From positions 1 through 8,928 of the forward strand of contig JANXWM010000620.1 of NCBI GenBank assembly GCA_025351145.1: 8,928 nt of DNA, given 5' to 3'. Below, piece after piece: positions 1-6,754 of this stretch (position 1 is the first letter of the stretch; every line of letters begins with the position of its first letter). Origin of the DNA: Chitinophagaceae bacterium (GTDB lineage: Bacteria > Bacteroidota > Bacteroidia > Chitinophagales > Chitinophagaceae). The translations under genes were made by a program, and so were the position numbers. The notes beneath the pieces are model-generated. The model was not told the origin of the DNA, searched no databases, and was given only the letters and a program-made list of their open reading frames with translations.

Positions 1-2635
1 ATTGCGGCGCATGAAACTGGCTCATAGATGCATCTGCCAGCAAGTCTTTCTTTGCTTGCTGTAATGCTTCGGCGTAAGTATATCCTTTATCCAGATAGTG
101 ATAAAATTTAGTGCTGATATAAGCAGTTGATTTATCTTCTGCTTTCCATAAAGAAGTAACGATGTTGGCGCAGCCTGCATAAGCAAAAGCCCTTGATAAA
201 CTCAAGGCACCTTCACTCTGCGATACTTTACCCGTACCGGTTTCGCATGCACTCAAAAAAACAAGCTGTGCATTTGGCAACTGCAGGTTGTACAGTTCAT
301 GCGCAAATAATTTGTAAGTTGAATCATTATCGCTAACAGGATAAAACGCGATGTAAGAATTTGACGGATCGGCAAAATTCACTGCTGCATGTGTGGCAAG
401 ATGAATGACCGATGCATTTGAAATACGTTGCAGAAAATTACTCCTTGTTGCATTTTCATTAATGAGTTGCGCCTGTTTATCAAAACCCGAAATTTCTACC
501 AACGATGAATGCAATATGCTGAATGCTGCTTTACCGGTATTTGCAAATGGCGCAAACGCCAATGCATTTGTATGATCGATCATTTTCGAATTCAACTGCA
601 CAAAGGGTAAAGCATACTGGTAAGTTACAGCATACTTTTCAACAAGAAATTGATCATCGGGCATTTGCAATGCTTCAAACGGAATTCCGATCAACTGCTG
701 ATCGGGAATAATAACAAGTGAAGTAATTGCATCAAGATATTTTGTCAGTGGCTCAATCAATGCACCACATATATATTTAGAGGCTGTTGCATCATTATTT
801 TTACCTGCACTGTTTTCAACAAGGCTTTCTGAAAATAATTTTAGTTGCCGGGTTAGTAAAGAATCATTCGGCAATTCATGGTACACGATCTCTGATCTTT
901 TGATCACAAAAGCCATGATTGATTTTTCGCCGGTAAAATAGCAGATGATGGCTGAATTGTTATCTAAAATATTTTGCTGAATGCTGGTAATATCAACACT
1001 GTCTGATGCGAATTTTTGCCTGTAATAATCCGGGAATTTCCTGTAAGCATTCATTACCTGGTTCAGTTGAAACTCTGCATTGTTTATCCCGCTGAGTATT
1101 TCATTTTGTGCACTGCTGTCTGCAGCCTGTTTCAATTGCAGCTTTAACCGGGAAATATTTATTTTAATATTCTTTTCTTTTTGCAGCAACGAATCGGGCA
1201 ACCCTGCAAACTGTTTTATAGAATTTTCTTTCAGGCTTATAGCTAAAGATGTGGCCCTGCTTTTACTGATCCATTTTAATGCAAGAACAGTTAAATCCTC
1301 TTCACCAATGCGTTGATAGTCCTGCATAATAAAATCAACTGCCTTTTTATACCCATCAAACACTTTGTCTGCTATAAACAAACGTGCTACATCATTGTCA
1401 ATTGATTTCTTAATATAATCTGCCAGTGCAAATGCAGATTCATAAGTATTTTTTGCTGCACTAAAATTTTTCTGCTTGTGATCTGCTTCGTACAGAAATG
1501 CAAAACAGGCTGCTTTTGCAAGCAGCGCTTCAAATAAATCGTAGCTGGCAAAATCCCCAATAAAATTTGATGGATTGGAAAATATATTTTCATTATTAAA
1601 TTTAAAATTCAGTTGTATGATGGCCTGTTGATAAAAAGGCAATGCTTCTGCCGGAAGCTTTTCCATTACTTTAAGGTCACCAATGTATTTACAGGTGTTG
1701 CCGTAATAATTACTTTTTACCTGTTGTTTATTTTTATGAAAAATGGCCGTAGCACTATCAAGATATTTTGCAGCCATAGTGGTATCATTCTTTTGCATGT
1801 AAGCAAGTGCAAGAGAATTGTTGTAAGGAATGCTGTAAACACCGTTTGCATCTTTTACCTGCTGCAAAAAATACAGGGCACTATCAGGCATTTTTTTAGC
1901 GAGATAGATTCTTCCAATATTATTCAATAGCGGCGCTGATGGCGTACCGGGCTGCAGCAATTTTTTATATAAATAAACTGCAGAATCCAATTGACCCGAA
2001 AGTCTTAATGATGAAGCAATGTTAACTGACATTGCAAACATTGCTTCCTGCAATTCCGGTTTTGTTTTTTTTGTTATTTCAAGTGCCTTGCTGAAATAAT
2101 TTCCACTTTGTTTATAATCGCCCGATTCGCTGTAAAGCGCACCCAGCGAGTTATACAGGTCGCCGGCAAGGCCTGCATCCGGATACTCGTTAATAATTTT
2201 TTCGGCCCATGAATAATAGTAAACAGACGAATCAAACAGGCCATCTGTATAGTGTGTATTGCCCGCAGAAAGTAGCAGCCGAAAGAGAATAGAATCTTTT
2301 AAATGATAGGTTTTAAAAAGAGCGAGAGAAGTATAAAACTGTTGTAAAATTTCTTTTGAAGTATAGCCCAATCCCTGTTGCAGTATACCAGATCTTTCAT
2401 GGCAATTATAAAGTAACAAAGCATGTTCCGGGGAGTTAGAAACATGCTGTATTATTTCTGAAAAATATTTTAATGCAAGCGTATCGTTGTACTCACCTGC
2501 TTCGCCGGTAAAAAGTTTTTCTGCTTTATCAAAGAGGTTGTAATAAGTGCCGTCATCATTATTTACCTGGCCCTCTGGCTGCATAAATAACAAAGAGAAA
2601 AAAACAGGCAACAGCAGTTTGAATTTCTTTTTCAT
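1..2635 (-). CDS. Exported TPR-CHAT protein (caspase-like protease fold), C-terminus cut by window edge
   Basis: The reading frame starts at the ATG at 2635-2633 and stays open for 878 codons to the left edge, so the stop lies outside the window. The N-terminus (MKKKFKLLLPVFFSLLFMQ) is a signal peptide, suggesting export to the periplasm or surface. Residues of about 30-450 are helical and TPR-like, for example GDLYNSLGALYSESGDYKQS near residue 155 and an NNIGRIYLAKKMPDSALYF unit further on. A helical linker follows. The C-terminal part, from about residue 600, is a CHAT domain: HLATHA holds the probable catalytic His749 and LSACETG the probable catalytic Cys797, followed by the family-typical EGALSLSRAFAYAG and VTSLWKAED. 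The last visible residues, FHAPQ, match the point shortly before the usual W-A-F-G ending, so little is probably missing. CHAT domains are clan CD cysteine peptidases related to caspases and separase. The substrate and role are unknown. A role in proteolytic signalling or defence is possible but not shown here. Confidence 0.93.
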   Translation of the reverse strand, partial: MKKKFKLLLPVFFSLLFMQPEGQVNNDDGTYYNLFDKAEKLFTGEAGEYNDTLALKYFSEIIQHVSNSPEHALLLYNCHERSGILQQGLGYTSKEILQQFYTSLALFKTYHLKDSILFRLLLSAGNTHYTDGLFDSSVYYYSWAEKIINEYPDAGLAGDLYNSLGALYSESGDYKQSGNYFSKALEITKKTKPELQEAMFAMSVNIASSLRLSGQLDSAVYLYKKLLQPGTPSAPLLNNIGRIYLAKKMPDSALYFLQQVKDANGVYSIPYNNSLALAYMQKNDTTMAAKYLDSATAIFHKNKQQVKSNYYGNTCKYIGDLKVMEKLPAEALPFYQQAIIQLNFKFNNENIFSNPSNFIGDFASYDLFEALLAKAACFAFLYEADHKQKNFSAAKNTYESAFALADYIKKSIDNDVARLFIADKVFDGYKKAVDFIMQDYQRIGEEDLTVLALKWISKSRATSLAISLKENSIKQFAGLPDSLLQKEKNIKINISRLKLQLKQAADSSAQNEILSGINNAEFQLNQVMNAYRKFPDYYRQKFASDSVDITSIQQNILDNNSAIICYFTGEKSIMAFVIKRSEIVYHELPNDSLLTRQLKLFSESLVENSAGKNNDATASKYICGALIEPLTKYLDAITSLVIIPDQQLIGIPFEALQMPDDQFLVEKYAVTYQYALPFVQLNSKMIDHTNALAFAPFANTGKAAFSILHSSLVEISGFDKQAQLINENATRSNFLQRISNASVIHLATHAAVNFADPSNSYIAFYPVSDNDSTYKLFAHELYNLQLPNAQLVFLSACETGTGKVSQSEGALSLSRAFAYAGCANIVTSLWKAEDKSTAYISTKFYHYLDKGYTYAEALQQAKKDLLADASMSQFHAPQ

Positions 2636-2756
2636 GTGATTGTTACACCACTAATATAATAAGAAATCTGGCAGCAGCATTTTTCATTAATGCACCACAT
2701 TAAACCACTAAAAATTTTAAAGAAAATAATGAACCCGGCATATGTATTCCTATTAA

Positions 2757-2782
2757 GCATCCGTTGCGTCGCACACTTGTAC
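2757..2782 (+). repeat. Intergenic repeat copy A (type I core), left arm of an inverted pair
   Basis: This copy begins GCATCCG and continues with the type I core TTGCGTCGCACACTTGTAC at 2764-2782, identical to the cores at 4747-4765 and 6808-6826. It is preceded by ATTAAGC, and the stretch ATTAAGC(A/T)TCCGTTG is shared with the copy at 6658. It forms the left arm of an inverted pair with 2863-2891. The whole 135-bp element 2757-2891 occupies the 307-bp gap between the lipoprotein gene and the CHAT gene, and an inner inverted repeat AGCAGCTA (2788-2795) and TAGCTGCT (2842-2849) lies between the arms. No gene was found in the rest of that gap. Confidence 0.85.
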
Positions 2783-2862
2783 TGCAGAGCAGCTATGAAC
2801 TTTTGGTTGCATTGCCCGGCCCTTTTATTGTTGGCAGCCTGTAGCTGCTTATTGTTGCGAAT

Positions 2863-2891
2863 GTACAAGTGAGTGACACAACAGGCGATGC
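2863..2891 (-). repeat. Intergenic repeat copy A' (type II core), right arm of an inverted pair
   Basis: Read on the minus strand this begins GCATCGCCTG, the same ten bases as the copy at 8881, followed by the type II core TTGTGTCACTCACTTGTAC. It differs from the type I core at three positions. Its last nine bases, CACTTGTAC, are the reverse complement of the end of copy A, so the two arms could pair in single-stranded DNA or in RNA. Confidence 0.83.
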
Positions 2892-2942
2892 TATGTAATA
2901 CAAAAGCTGGTAACAAAAGCCCTTTGCTTAAACTGGATTTTG

Positions 2943-3875
2943 TTATTGCACCACAATAATATAAGCGGGTCTGCATTTTACTTCAACACCTTTTTGGGTT
3001 CCGGTAAAATTGCTGTAAGAAGAAAATGTGCCGCTCTGAAAACCACTGCCTTGTGGCTGGTTAAAAAGAATGAGTTTGCGTTTAGCTATATATTGTTTTT
3101 TAAGACTGGCAGGAATTTGCGATGTTTTGTGATAATAATATAACCGGAAACTGATCGTATTTAGTGCTTTGGTGCTTACGTCGCCAACCCGGTAGTTGAG
3201 TATAAAATCTTTAAAAGTACCCGGCAGGGGATTAACACCCAGTGCCCCATTTGCAATACTTTGCTTAAGGTCAATATTGCCCGTTGCTTTATCAAGCGCA
3301 ATGCCTTGTGGAATTACTTCCTGACCCACTGGTGGTTCATCATCAAAGCCATCGCCATCGTCATCATCATTGCCATCATCAAATTCGTTTCCGCTGCTGA
3401 TGCTTGAAATTGTTTCGTTTGGCGTTGCATTATAAATGGGTACTGCGAGCCCCGGGTTATTCTTTAGTAAATAAACACTATCCATAAAATTAATGCCTGA
3501 AACTGTTATATACTTTTTGCAGGTATCAGGAGAGCCGTTGGCTTTGTACCAAACCATATACCTTAATCCTGTTTCGCTACTGCTGATATCGATTTCGCCT
3601 GTAGCGGTATTCAGTTTTAAACCGTCAGGGTACGAACCGAAAGTACCTGAAAGCGGAGTTATGGTATTAACAATAAAATGCAGCCCCCCGCTCATCTCAA
3701 CAGGATAAAACAGCGAATCGGGATAAGTGAACTGATCGCAGGTGCTTAATTGCAAACCATTAGTCTGCATAGTACTGATATTACTACTGCTCTTGATGGT
3801 ATGTTCTTTACTGCAGGAAGCAATGCTAAATACAGTAATGCAGGTAATTGCGGCAAACAAAGTTTTAGTATTCAT
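2943..3875 (-). CDS. Hypothetical lipoprotein with duplicated Ig/cadherin-like modules and Asp-rich linker
   Basis: This is a 310-residue protein of unrecognised family. The N-terminus is a lipoprotein signal peptide with lipobox SIASC and acylated Cys21, so it should be anchored to the membrane facing the periplasm or exterior. Two related segments are visible. Around residues 73-113 a P-L-S-G-T-F stretch is followed by GLKLNTATGEIDISSS; around residues 188-232 GIALDKATGNIDLKQS is followed by a similar P-L-P-G-T-F stretch. The G-x-x-L-x-x-ATG-x-ID signature resembles the putative-Ig/cadherin-like modules common in surface proteins of this phylum. Between them, residues 162-180 are nearly all Asp, Gly, Asn and Glu, a possible flexible or calcium-binding linker. 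The C-terminal 60 residues are basic and Gly/Ser-rich with no recognised sorting domain. It is co-directional with the CHAT gene 307 bp downstream, but a repeat element separates them, so co-transcription is uncertain. Confidence 0.88.
   Translation of the reverse strand: MNTKTLFAAITCITVFSIASCSKEHTIKSSSNISTMQTNGLQLSTCDQFTYPDSLFYPVEMSGGLHFIVNTITPLSGTFGSYPDGLKLNTATGEIDISSSETGLRYMVWYKANGSPDTCKKYITVSGINFMDSVYLLKNNPGLAVPIYNATPNETISSISSGNEFDDGNDDDDGDGFDDEPPVGQEVIPQGIALDKATGNIDLKQSIANGALGVNPLPGTFKDFILNYRVGDVSTKALNTISFRLYYYHKTSQIPASLKKQYIAKRKLILFNQPQGSGFQSGTFSSYSNFTGTQKGVEVKCRPAYIIVVQ
3336..3392 (-). repeat. Low-complexity GAT/GAC-rich stretch coding an acidic linker
   Basis: On the minus strand this stretch is a run of degenerate GAT, GAC, GGT and GAA codons inside the lipoprotein gene, coding residues 162-180. 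The repeat is in frame and codons vary at the third base, as expected for a selected acidic linker. Length variation between strains by slippage would be plausible. Confidence 0.6.
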
Positions 3876-4203
3876 AATATAGTCTTAGGCTGGATAATTA
3901 CAATATTTTACAAACAGTATATTAGTCTCGATTGATTAAAAATAGAACCTATGCCCAATTTCTGCAAGGCACTTTAGCTGAACCGGAAAATATATGAACC
4001 AACCGGGCTTAACGTGCGTATGAATAAAAGTTTATGGCTTCCTTATATTAATATTATTCTCTCCTTGTTTCCATCTGCAGCGCAGAGCGAAAATTGAGCT
4101 CACGAAAAAATCACTGCCAAAAGCAATGACTTTTTCACGAGTCTTTTTCATTACGGCAGCAATCAGGCTATTGGCCTTGGAGAAAATCTTCCTGAAAAAA
4201 AGT
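3876..4203. other. Intergenic region between the lipoprotein and PepSY-like genes
   Basis: This 328-bp gap between two leftward genes has no convincing ORF and no copy of the repeat core found in most other gaps. The one strong structure is the hairpin at 4099-4141. The segment just before the lipoprotein start is AT-rich and should hold its promoter. A minus-strand TACTGTTTG around 3910-3920 is only an off-spaced version of the Bacteroidota -7 element, so no promoter is called. Confidence 0.5.
4099..4141 (-). terminator. Long stem-loop 3' of the PepSY-like gene
   Basis: Two 19-base arms flank a 5-base loop. Read on the minus strand, every one of the 19 positions pairs if G-U is allowed (15 Watson-Crick and 4 G-U). 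On the plus strand the same four positions are A-C mismatches, so the structure fits an RNA made leftward, that is the 3' region of the PepSY-like transcript about 60 nt past its stop. No long U-tract follows the stem (the next bases are CTCAATTTTCGC), so it may be a 3' stabilising structure or a weak terminator, or part of a small RNA. Confidence 0.5.
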
Positions 4204-4479
4204 TTATGCAGGGAACTTAACCTTCATCCTTTGACCATTCAATAAAAATTGGGCCTGGTAAACAATTTGGCCATGTTCTCTTTCAACTTGCCAGTTAACA
4301 TTTGTGGCACCGGGATACTGGCTGTAAAAAGAAGCTACAATAGATGCAGGAACCTGAGATTCGGGGATATGTCTTCCCTTTCCAGTTTCAATGGAACCTT
4401 TAATGGCAGCAAAATTGTTATTGCCTGCGAATGAACCAACTGCGATAAGCAGTGAAGCGGCTAAAAGGGCTTTTTTCAT
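4204..4479 (-). CDS. Small exported PepSY-like (DUF2874-type) protein
   Basis: This is a 91-residue protein. The start MKKALLAASLLIAVGSFAG is a clear signal peptide, probably cut near residue 19-24, so it should be periplasmic or secreted. The mature part carries one motif typical of the PepSY-like, beta-lactamase-inhibitor-like fold of Bacteroidota: VPASIVASFYSQYPGATNVN followed by W-x-V-E and a strand-rich tail ending in QRMKVKF. Family members usually have two such units in about 140 residues, and only one is present here. The function of these proteins is not established; suggestions include peptidase inhibition or binding of envelope components. The leader before the ATG is A-rich and lacks a Shine-Dalgarno sequence. 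The stem-loop at 4099-4141 lies downstream on the same strand. Confidence 0.85.
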   Translation of the reverse strand: MKKALLAASLLIAVGSFAGNNNFAAIKGSIETGKGRHIPESQVPASIVASFYSQYPGATNVNWQVEREHGQIVYQAQFLLNGQRMKVKFPA

Positions 4480-4893
4480 AACGTGTGTTTTTTGTGTTTT
4501 ACTTAATTTTTTTAAAACCGGATATTATTTGGATGGTTGCGCTTACCTGCCTTTCATCATCCGTTATAAATACGAGTTGGAGCCGAAAGAAGAAATGTAA
4601 CCGCTGTAATAATTTTTTTTATAAAATATCTTTAAACCCCGCATATAGGGAATGCAGATCTTCAGAATAACCGTACCAGATTTATAAACCCAAATTTTGC
4701 AGTAGATTTTTTTTGAGCCAAACAACAGTTCTTTGGGCATCGTTCCTTGCGTCGCACACTTGTACAGTATAACATTTGGCGGCTTTCAACAGCCAATGCA
4801 CCCAACTGCAAAATCCGGAATAATAGAAACACCCCCGTAAAAACTAATTATCTAACTTTCGGGATTATTTTAAAATTCTTTAAATTATTCAAC
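4480..4893. other. Divergent intergenic region holding promoters and a long repeat copy
   Basis: This 414-bp gap lies between two divergent genes (PepSY-like leftward, TIM barrel rightward), so both promoters should be here. Positions 4687-4818 are a long repeat copy, listed separately. The remainder is very AT-rich with T-runs near 4505 and 4613. TAACTTTC at 4853-4860 matches seven of eight positions of the TAnnTTTG -7 element and would give a leader of roughly 27 nt for the TIM-barrel gene, but no TTG is seen at the matching -33 distance. No coding region was supported. Confidence 0.5.
4687..4818 (+). repeat. Long intergenic repeat copy B, with type I core at 4747-4765
   Basis: A block of about 132 bp reappears inverted at 6755-6887. 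Shared segments in order are AACCCAAATTTTGCAGTAGA at the left end, T5GAGCC, then a 29-bp perfect match (4737-4765) that starts GCATCGTTCC and ends with the core TTGCGTCGCACACTTGTAC, then a TATAAC segment, a GGCTTT-AACAGCCA segment, and GCAAAATCCGG at the right end. Overall identity by eye is around three quarters, with nearly equal lengths. It sits upstream of the TIM-barrel gene. No transposase ORF is present. Confidence 0.85.
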
Positions 4894-5781
4894 ATGAAAC
4901 GATTTGTAATTGCCATGGCAAGTTTTCTATTCATTATCCTTCTCACTAATTGCAGTGGAGGAAAACCTGCCGACAATGCCACAGATTCAACAACAGCAGT
5001 AAAATCTGACTCAGTGGATGTTACCGCAAACTGGAAATTAGGCGTACAGATGTGGACATTCCATATGTTCTCATTTACCGATGCACTGAATAAAGTAGAC
5101 AGTGCAGGCATTAAAAATATTGAAGCCTTCTGGGGCCAGGCTTTGGGTGGCGGCATGAAAGATACGTTTGGTATCAAAATGTCCGTTGAAAGCAAAGCCA
5201 AACTAAAAGATTTGCTTAAGTCAAAAGGAATAAGCATTGTTGCCATGGGTGTAATTGCGCCCGGTACAAACGAAGAGTGGATAAAAGCTTTTGACCTTGC
5301 AAAAGAATTTGGCCTCAGTTATATTACTGCAGAGCCACGGGATGATCAATGGAATTTCGTAGACAGTATGGCCGGAGTTTACGGAATAAAAATTGCCATT
5401 CACGATCACCCAAAACCAAATCATTACTGGAGCCCCGATTCGGTTTTAGCTGCAGTACAGGGCCACCCAAATATTGGTTCCGTTGCAGACGTTGGCCACT
5501 GGGCACGCAATGGTTTAAACCCTGTTGACTGCCTTAAAAAATTAGAAGGCCACATATATGGCATGCATTTAAAAGACATCGTAAAATTCGATGATACACA
5601 GGCAGCAGATACAGTTGTAAGTAAGGGTGTTATTGACTTTCCCGCAATTTTTGCAGAATTGAAACGCCAGCATTTCAGCGGCATGCTTTCAATTGAACAG
5701 GAATCAAACTGGTACAACAGCCTGCCCGATGTTATTGCAACAAAAGATTATTTTAACGCACAGGTTGCAAAGCTTAAATAG
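4894..5781 (+). CDS. Lipoprotein sugar phosphate isomerase/epimerase-like TIM barrel
   Basis: This is a 295-residue protein. The start at 4894 is chosen because it opens directly on a lipoprotein signal peptide with lipobox LLTNC (Cys20). The frame is open further upstream to 4747, but that part lies in a repeat element and would bury the signal. The mature part is an AP-endonuclease-2/xylose-isomerase-like TIM barrel: LGVQMWTFHMF opens strand 1 and NIEAFWG strand 2. Probable metal and substrate ligands are Glu147 (AEPRD), His170-Asp171-His172 (HDHPKPNHYW), Asp199 and His202 (VADVGHW), His225 (GMHLKD) and Glu268/Glu270 (SIEQES). Related exported members of this family in Bacteroidota act on, or are predicted to act on, sugars or inositols. 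The true substrate here is unknown, and no carbohydrate-uptake genes are adjacent. The gene appears monocistronic, with a hairpin 17 nt past the stop. Confidence 0.92.
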   Translation: MKRFVIAMASFLFIILLTNCSGGKPADNATDSTTAVKSDSVDVTANWKLGVQMWTFHMFSFTDALNKVDSAGIKNIEAFWGQALGGGMKDTFGIKMSVESKAKLKDLLKSKGISIVAMGVIAPGTNEEWIKAFDLAKEFGLSYITAEPRDDQWNFVDSMAGVYGIKIAIHDHPKPNHYWSPDSVLAAVQGHPNIGSVADVGHWARNGLNPVDCLKKLEGHIYGMHLKDIVKFDDTQAADTVVSKGVIDFPAIFAELKRQHFSGMLSIEQESNWYNSLPDVIATKDYFNAQVAKLK

Positions 5782-5797
5782 GCTTGCAGTTTCGTTA

Positions 5798-5843
5798 TTA
5801 AAAGACAGCAGCAAAGTAAAAAATAATTGCTGCGACCTTTTAA
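5798..5843 (+). terminator. Two-part hairpin after the TIM-barrel gene
   Basis: An outer stem TTAAAAG/CTTTTAA (5798-5804 with 5837-5843) and an inner stem GCAGCAA/TTGCTGC (5808-5814 with 5827-5833) are separated by a symmetric 3x3 internal loop and closed by a 12-base A-rich loop. It begins 17 nt after the stop codon. The following bases AATTTCTT are only partly T-rich, so termination efficiency is uncertain, although position and structure fit a transcript end. Confidence 0.5.
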
Positions 5844-5926
5844 AATTTCTTCCGGTCTTTAGATATCAATAGCCTTGTTAATTACTTTAACTGTGCCCAA
5901 CAGGGGATCTCTTTATTTTTCATATT

Positions 5927-6619
5927 ATGAAACCGCAAAAAGTAACTGAAAAAAAACTTTTGATTAACCGTTTACATGCAAGTCACAAACTGCTTGTTTG
6001 TTTAGCTCTTTCGGTTGCGGTGTTTTTTATTTTTCCTTTTAAAAACATTGATGCATTAACTCATTTAATGATTTGCTGGGATATTTTCAGCTTAGGCCTG
6101 CTTATTATGGAGTGGTCAATCTTTTTTAAAACGCCGCAGGCTCAAATACGACTTCAGGCAAAAGCGGAAGATGAGAGCCGTATCGTTATTTTTATCATTG
6201 TGCTTGTGTCAACATTTGTCAGTTTACTTGCTGTAATATTAATGCTTGTTACAAAATCAGAAAGTTCAGCAATAAAGGCATTGCATCTTTTTGTAGCATT
6301 AGCAGCCATGATTTTTTCATGGATATTGGTGCATACTATTTTTACCGTCCGGTATGCGCATATTTATTACGATGATGATGAAGCACAATCCGGAACACAT
6401 GCCGGTGGGCTTAATTTTCCAGGCGAAAAAAAACCTGATTTTCTTGATTTCGCGTATTTCGCATTTGTACTCGGCATGGCTTTCCAGGTTTCTGATGTAG
6501 AGGTCACTTCTAAAAGGTTGCGCAGGCTGGTATTGCTGCACGGGCTTTTATCTTTTGGGTTTAATACAGCTATCGTAGCGCTTACAATTAATATTATTGC
6601 AGGATTGAGCAATCCATAA
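5927..6619 (+). CDS. DUF1345 family integral membrane protein
   Basis: This is a 230-residue protein, a usual length for the family. Hydrophobic segments lie near residues 21-38, 43-65, 86-108, 116-140, 172-188 and 198-225, so it is an inner-membrane protein with about five or six spans. The C-terminal signature is distinctive: DFLDFAYFAFVLGMAFQVSD, then V-x-V-TSKRLRRL, LLHGLLSFGFN and ALTINIIAGL. The family's biochemical function is unknown. An Asp-rich segment (YYDDDEAQ, residues 147-154) precedes the fifth span. The ATG at 5927 is the first in frame and follows a T-rich leader without a Shine-Dalgarno sequence. It stands alone, with a hairpin before it and an intrinsic terminator 50 nt after it. 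Confidence 0.92.
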   Translation: MKPQKVTEKKLLINRLHASHKLLVCLALSVAVFFIFPFKNIDALTHLMICWDIFSLGLLIMEWSIFFKTPQAQIRLQAKAEDESRIVIFIIVLVSTFVSLLAVILMLVTKSESSAIKALHLFVALAAMIFSWILVHTIFTVRYAHIYYDDDEAQSGTHAGGLNFPGEKKPDFLDFAYFAFVLGMAFQVSDVEVTSKRLRRLVLLHGLLSFGFNTAIVALTINIIAGLSNP

Positions 6620-6657
6620 ATTCATTTTTTTGTTACCCTCTTTCGGTTCATTATTAA

Positions 6658-6683
6658 GCTTCCGTTGTGTCACTCACTTGTGC
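6658..6683 (+). repeat. Intergenic repeat copy C (type II core), left arm of an inverted pair
   Basis: GCTTCCG is followed by the type II core TTGTGTCACTCACTTGTGC, which matches copy A' except for one base near its end. The upstream ATTAAGC and the downstream TGCAGA are shared with copy A at 2757. It pairs in inverted orientation with 6808-6836, giving a composite element at 6658-6836 of 179 bp. The bases CACTCACTTGT also form the left arm of the terminator at 6671-6719. Confidence 0.82.
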
Positions 6684-6719
6684 TGCAGAATATTGCTGAA
6701 CAGGTGAGTGGCCTTTTTT
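6671..6719 (+). terminator. Intrinsic terminator for the DUF1345 gene, built partly from repeat C
   Basis: CACTCACTTGT (6671-6681) pairs with ACAGGTGAGTG (6700-6710) as an 11-bp stem with one G-U pair and an 18-base loop. After GCC there is a run of six T (6714-6719). This is a standard rho-independent layout 52 nt after the stop codon. The left arm is the repeat core itself; the right arm is not one of the repeat copies called here. Confidence 0.72.
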
Positions 6720-6754
6720 GTACCTCTGCCCCAATGATTGTTTACTCCTTAAAC

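Noticed and set aside
1613..1930. Plus-strand open frame of 105 residues inside the CHAT gene
   Set aside because: It is antisense to a continuous, domain-bearing minus-strand gene and has no recognisable features.
2690..2872. Plus-strand open frame of 60 residues across the inverted repeat
   Set aside because: It is made largely of the repeat element and its interior; no start context or similarity supports it.
2632..2976. Open frame of 114 residues on the minus strand overlapping the CHAT start and the repeat element
   Set aside because: It overlaps the ends of two well-supported genes and the inverted repeat, has Cys-rich low-quality composition and no recognisable domain.
4747..4893. 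Possible 49-residue N-terminal extension of the TIM-barrel protein starting at ATG-like codon 4747
   Set aside because: The extension is encoded by repeat copy B and an AT-rich leader, and it would bury an obvious lipoprotein signal peptide starting at 4894.
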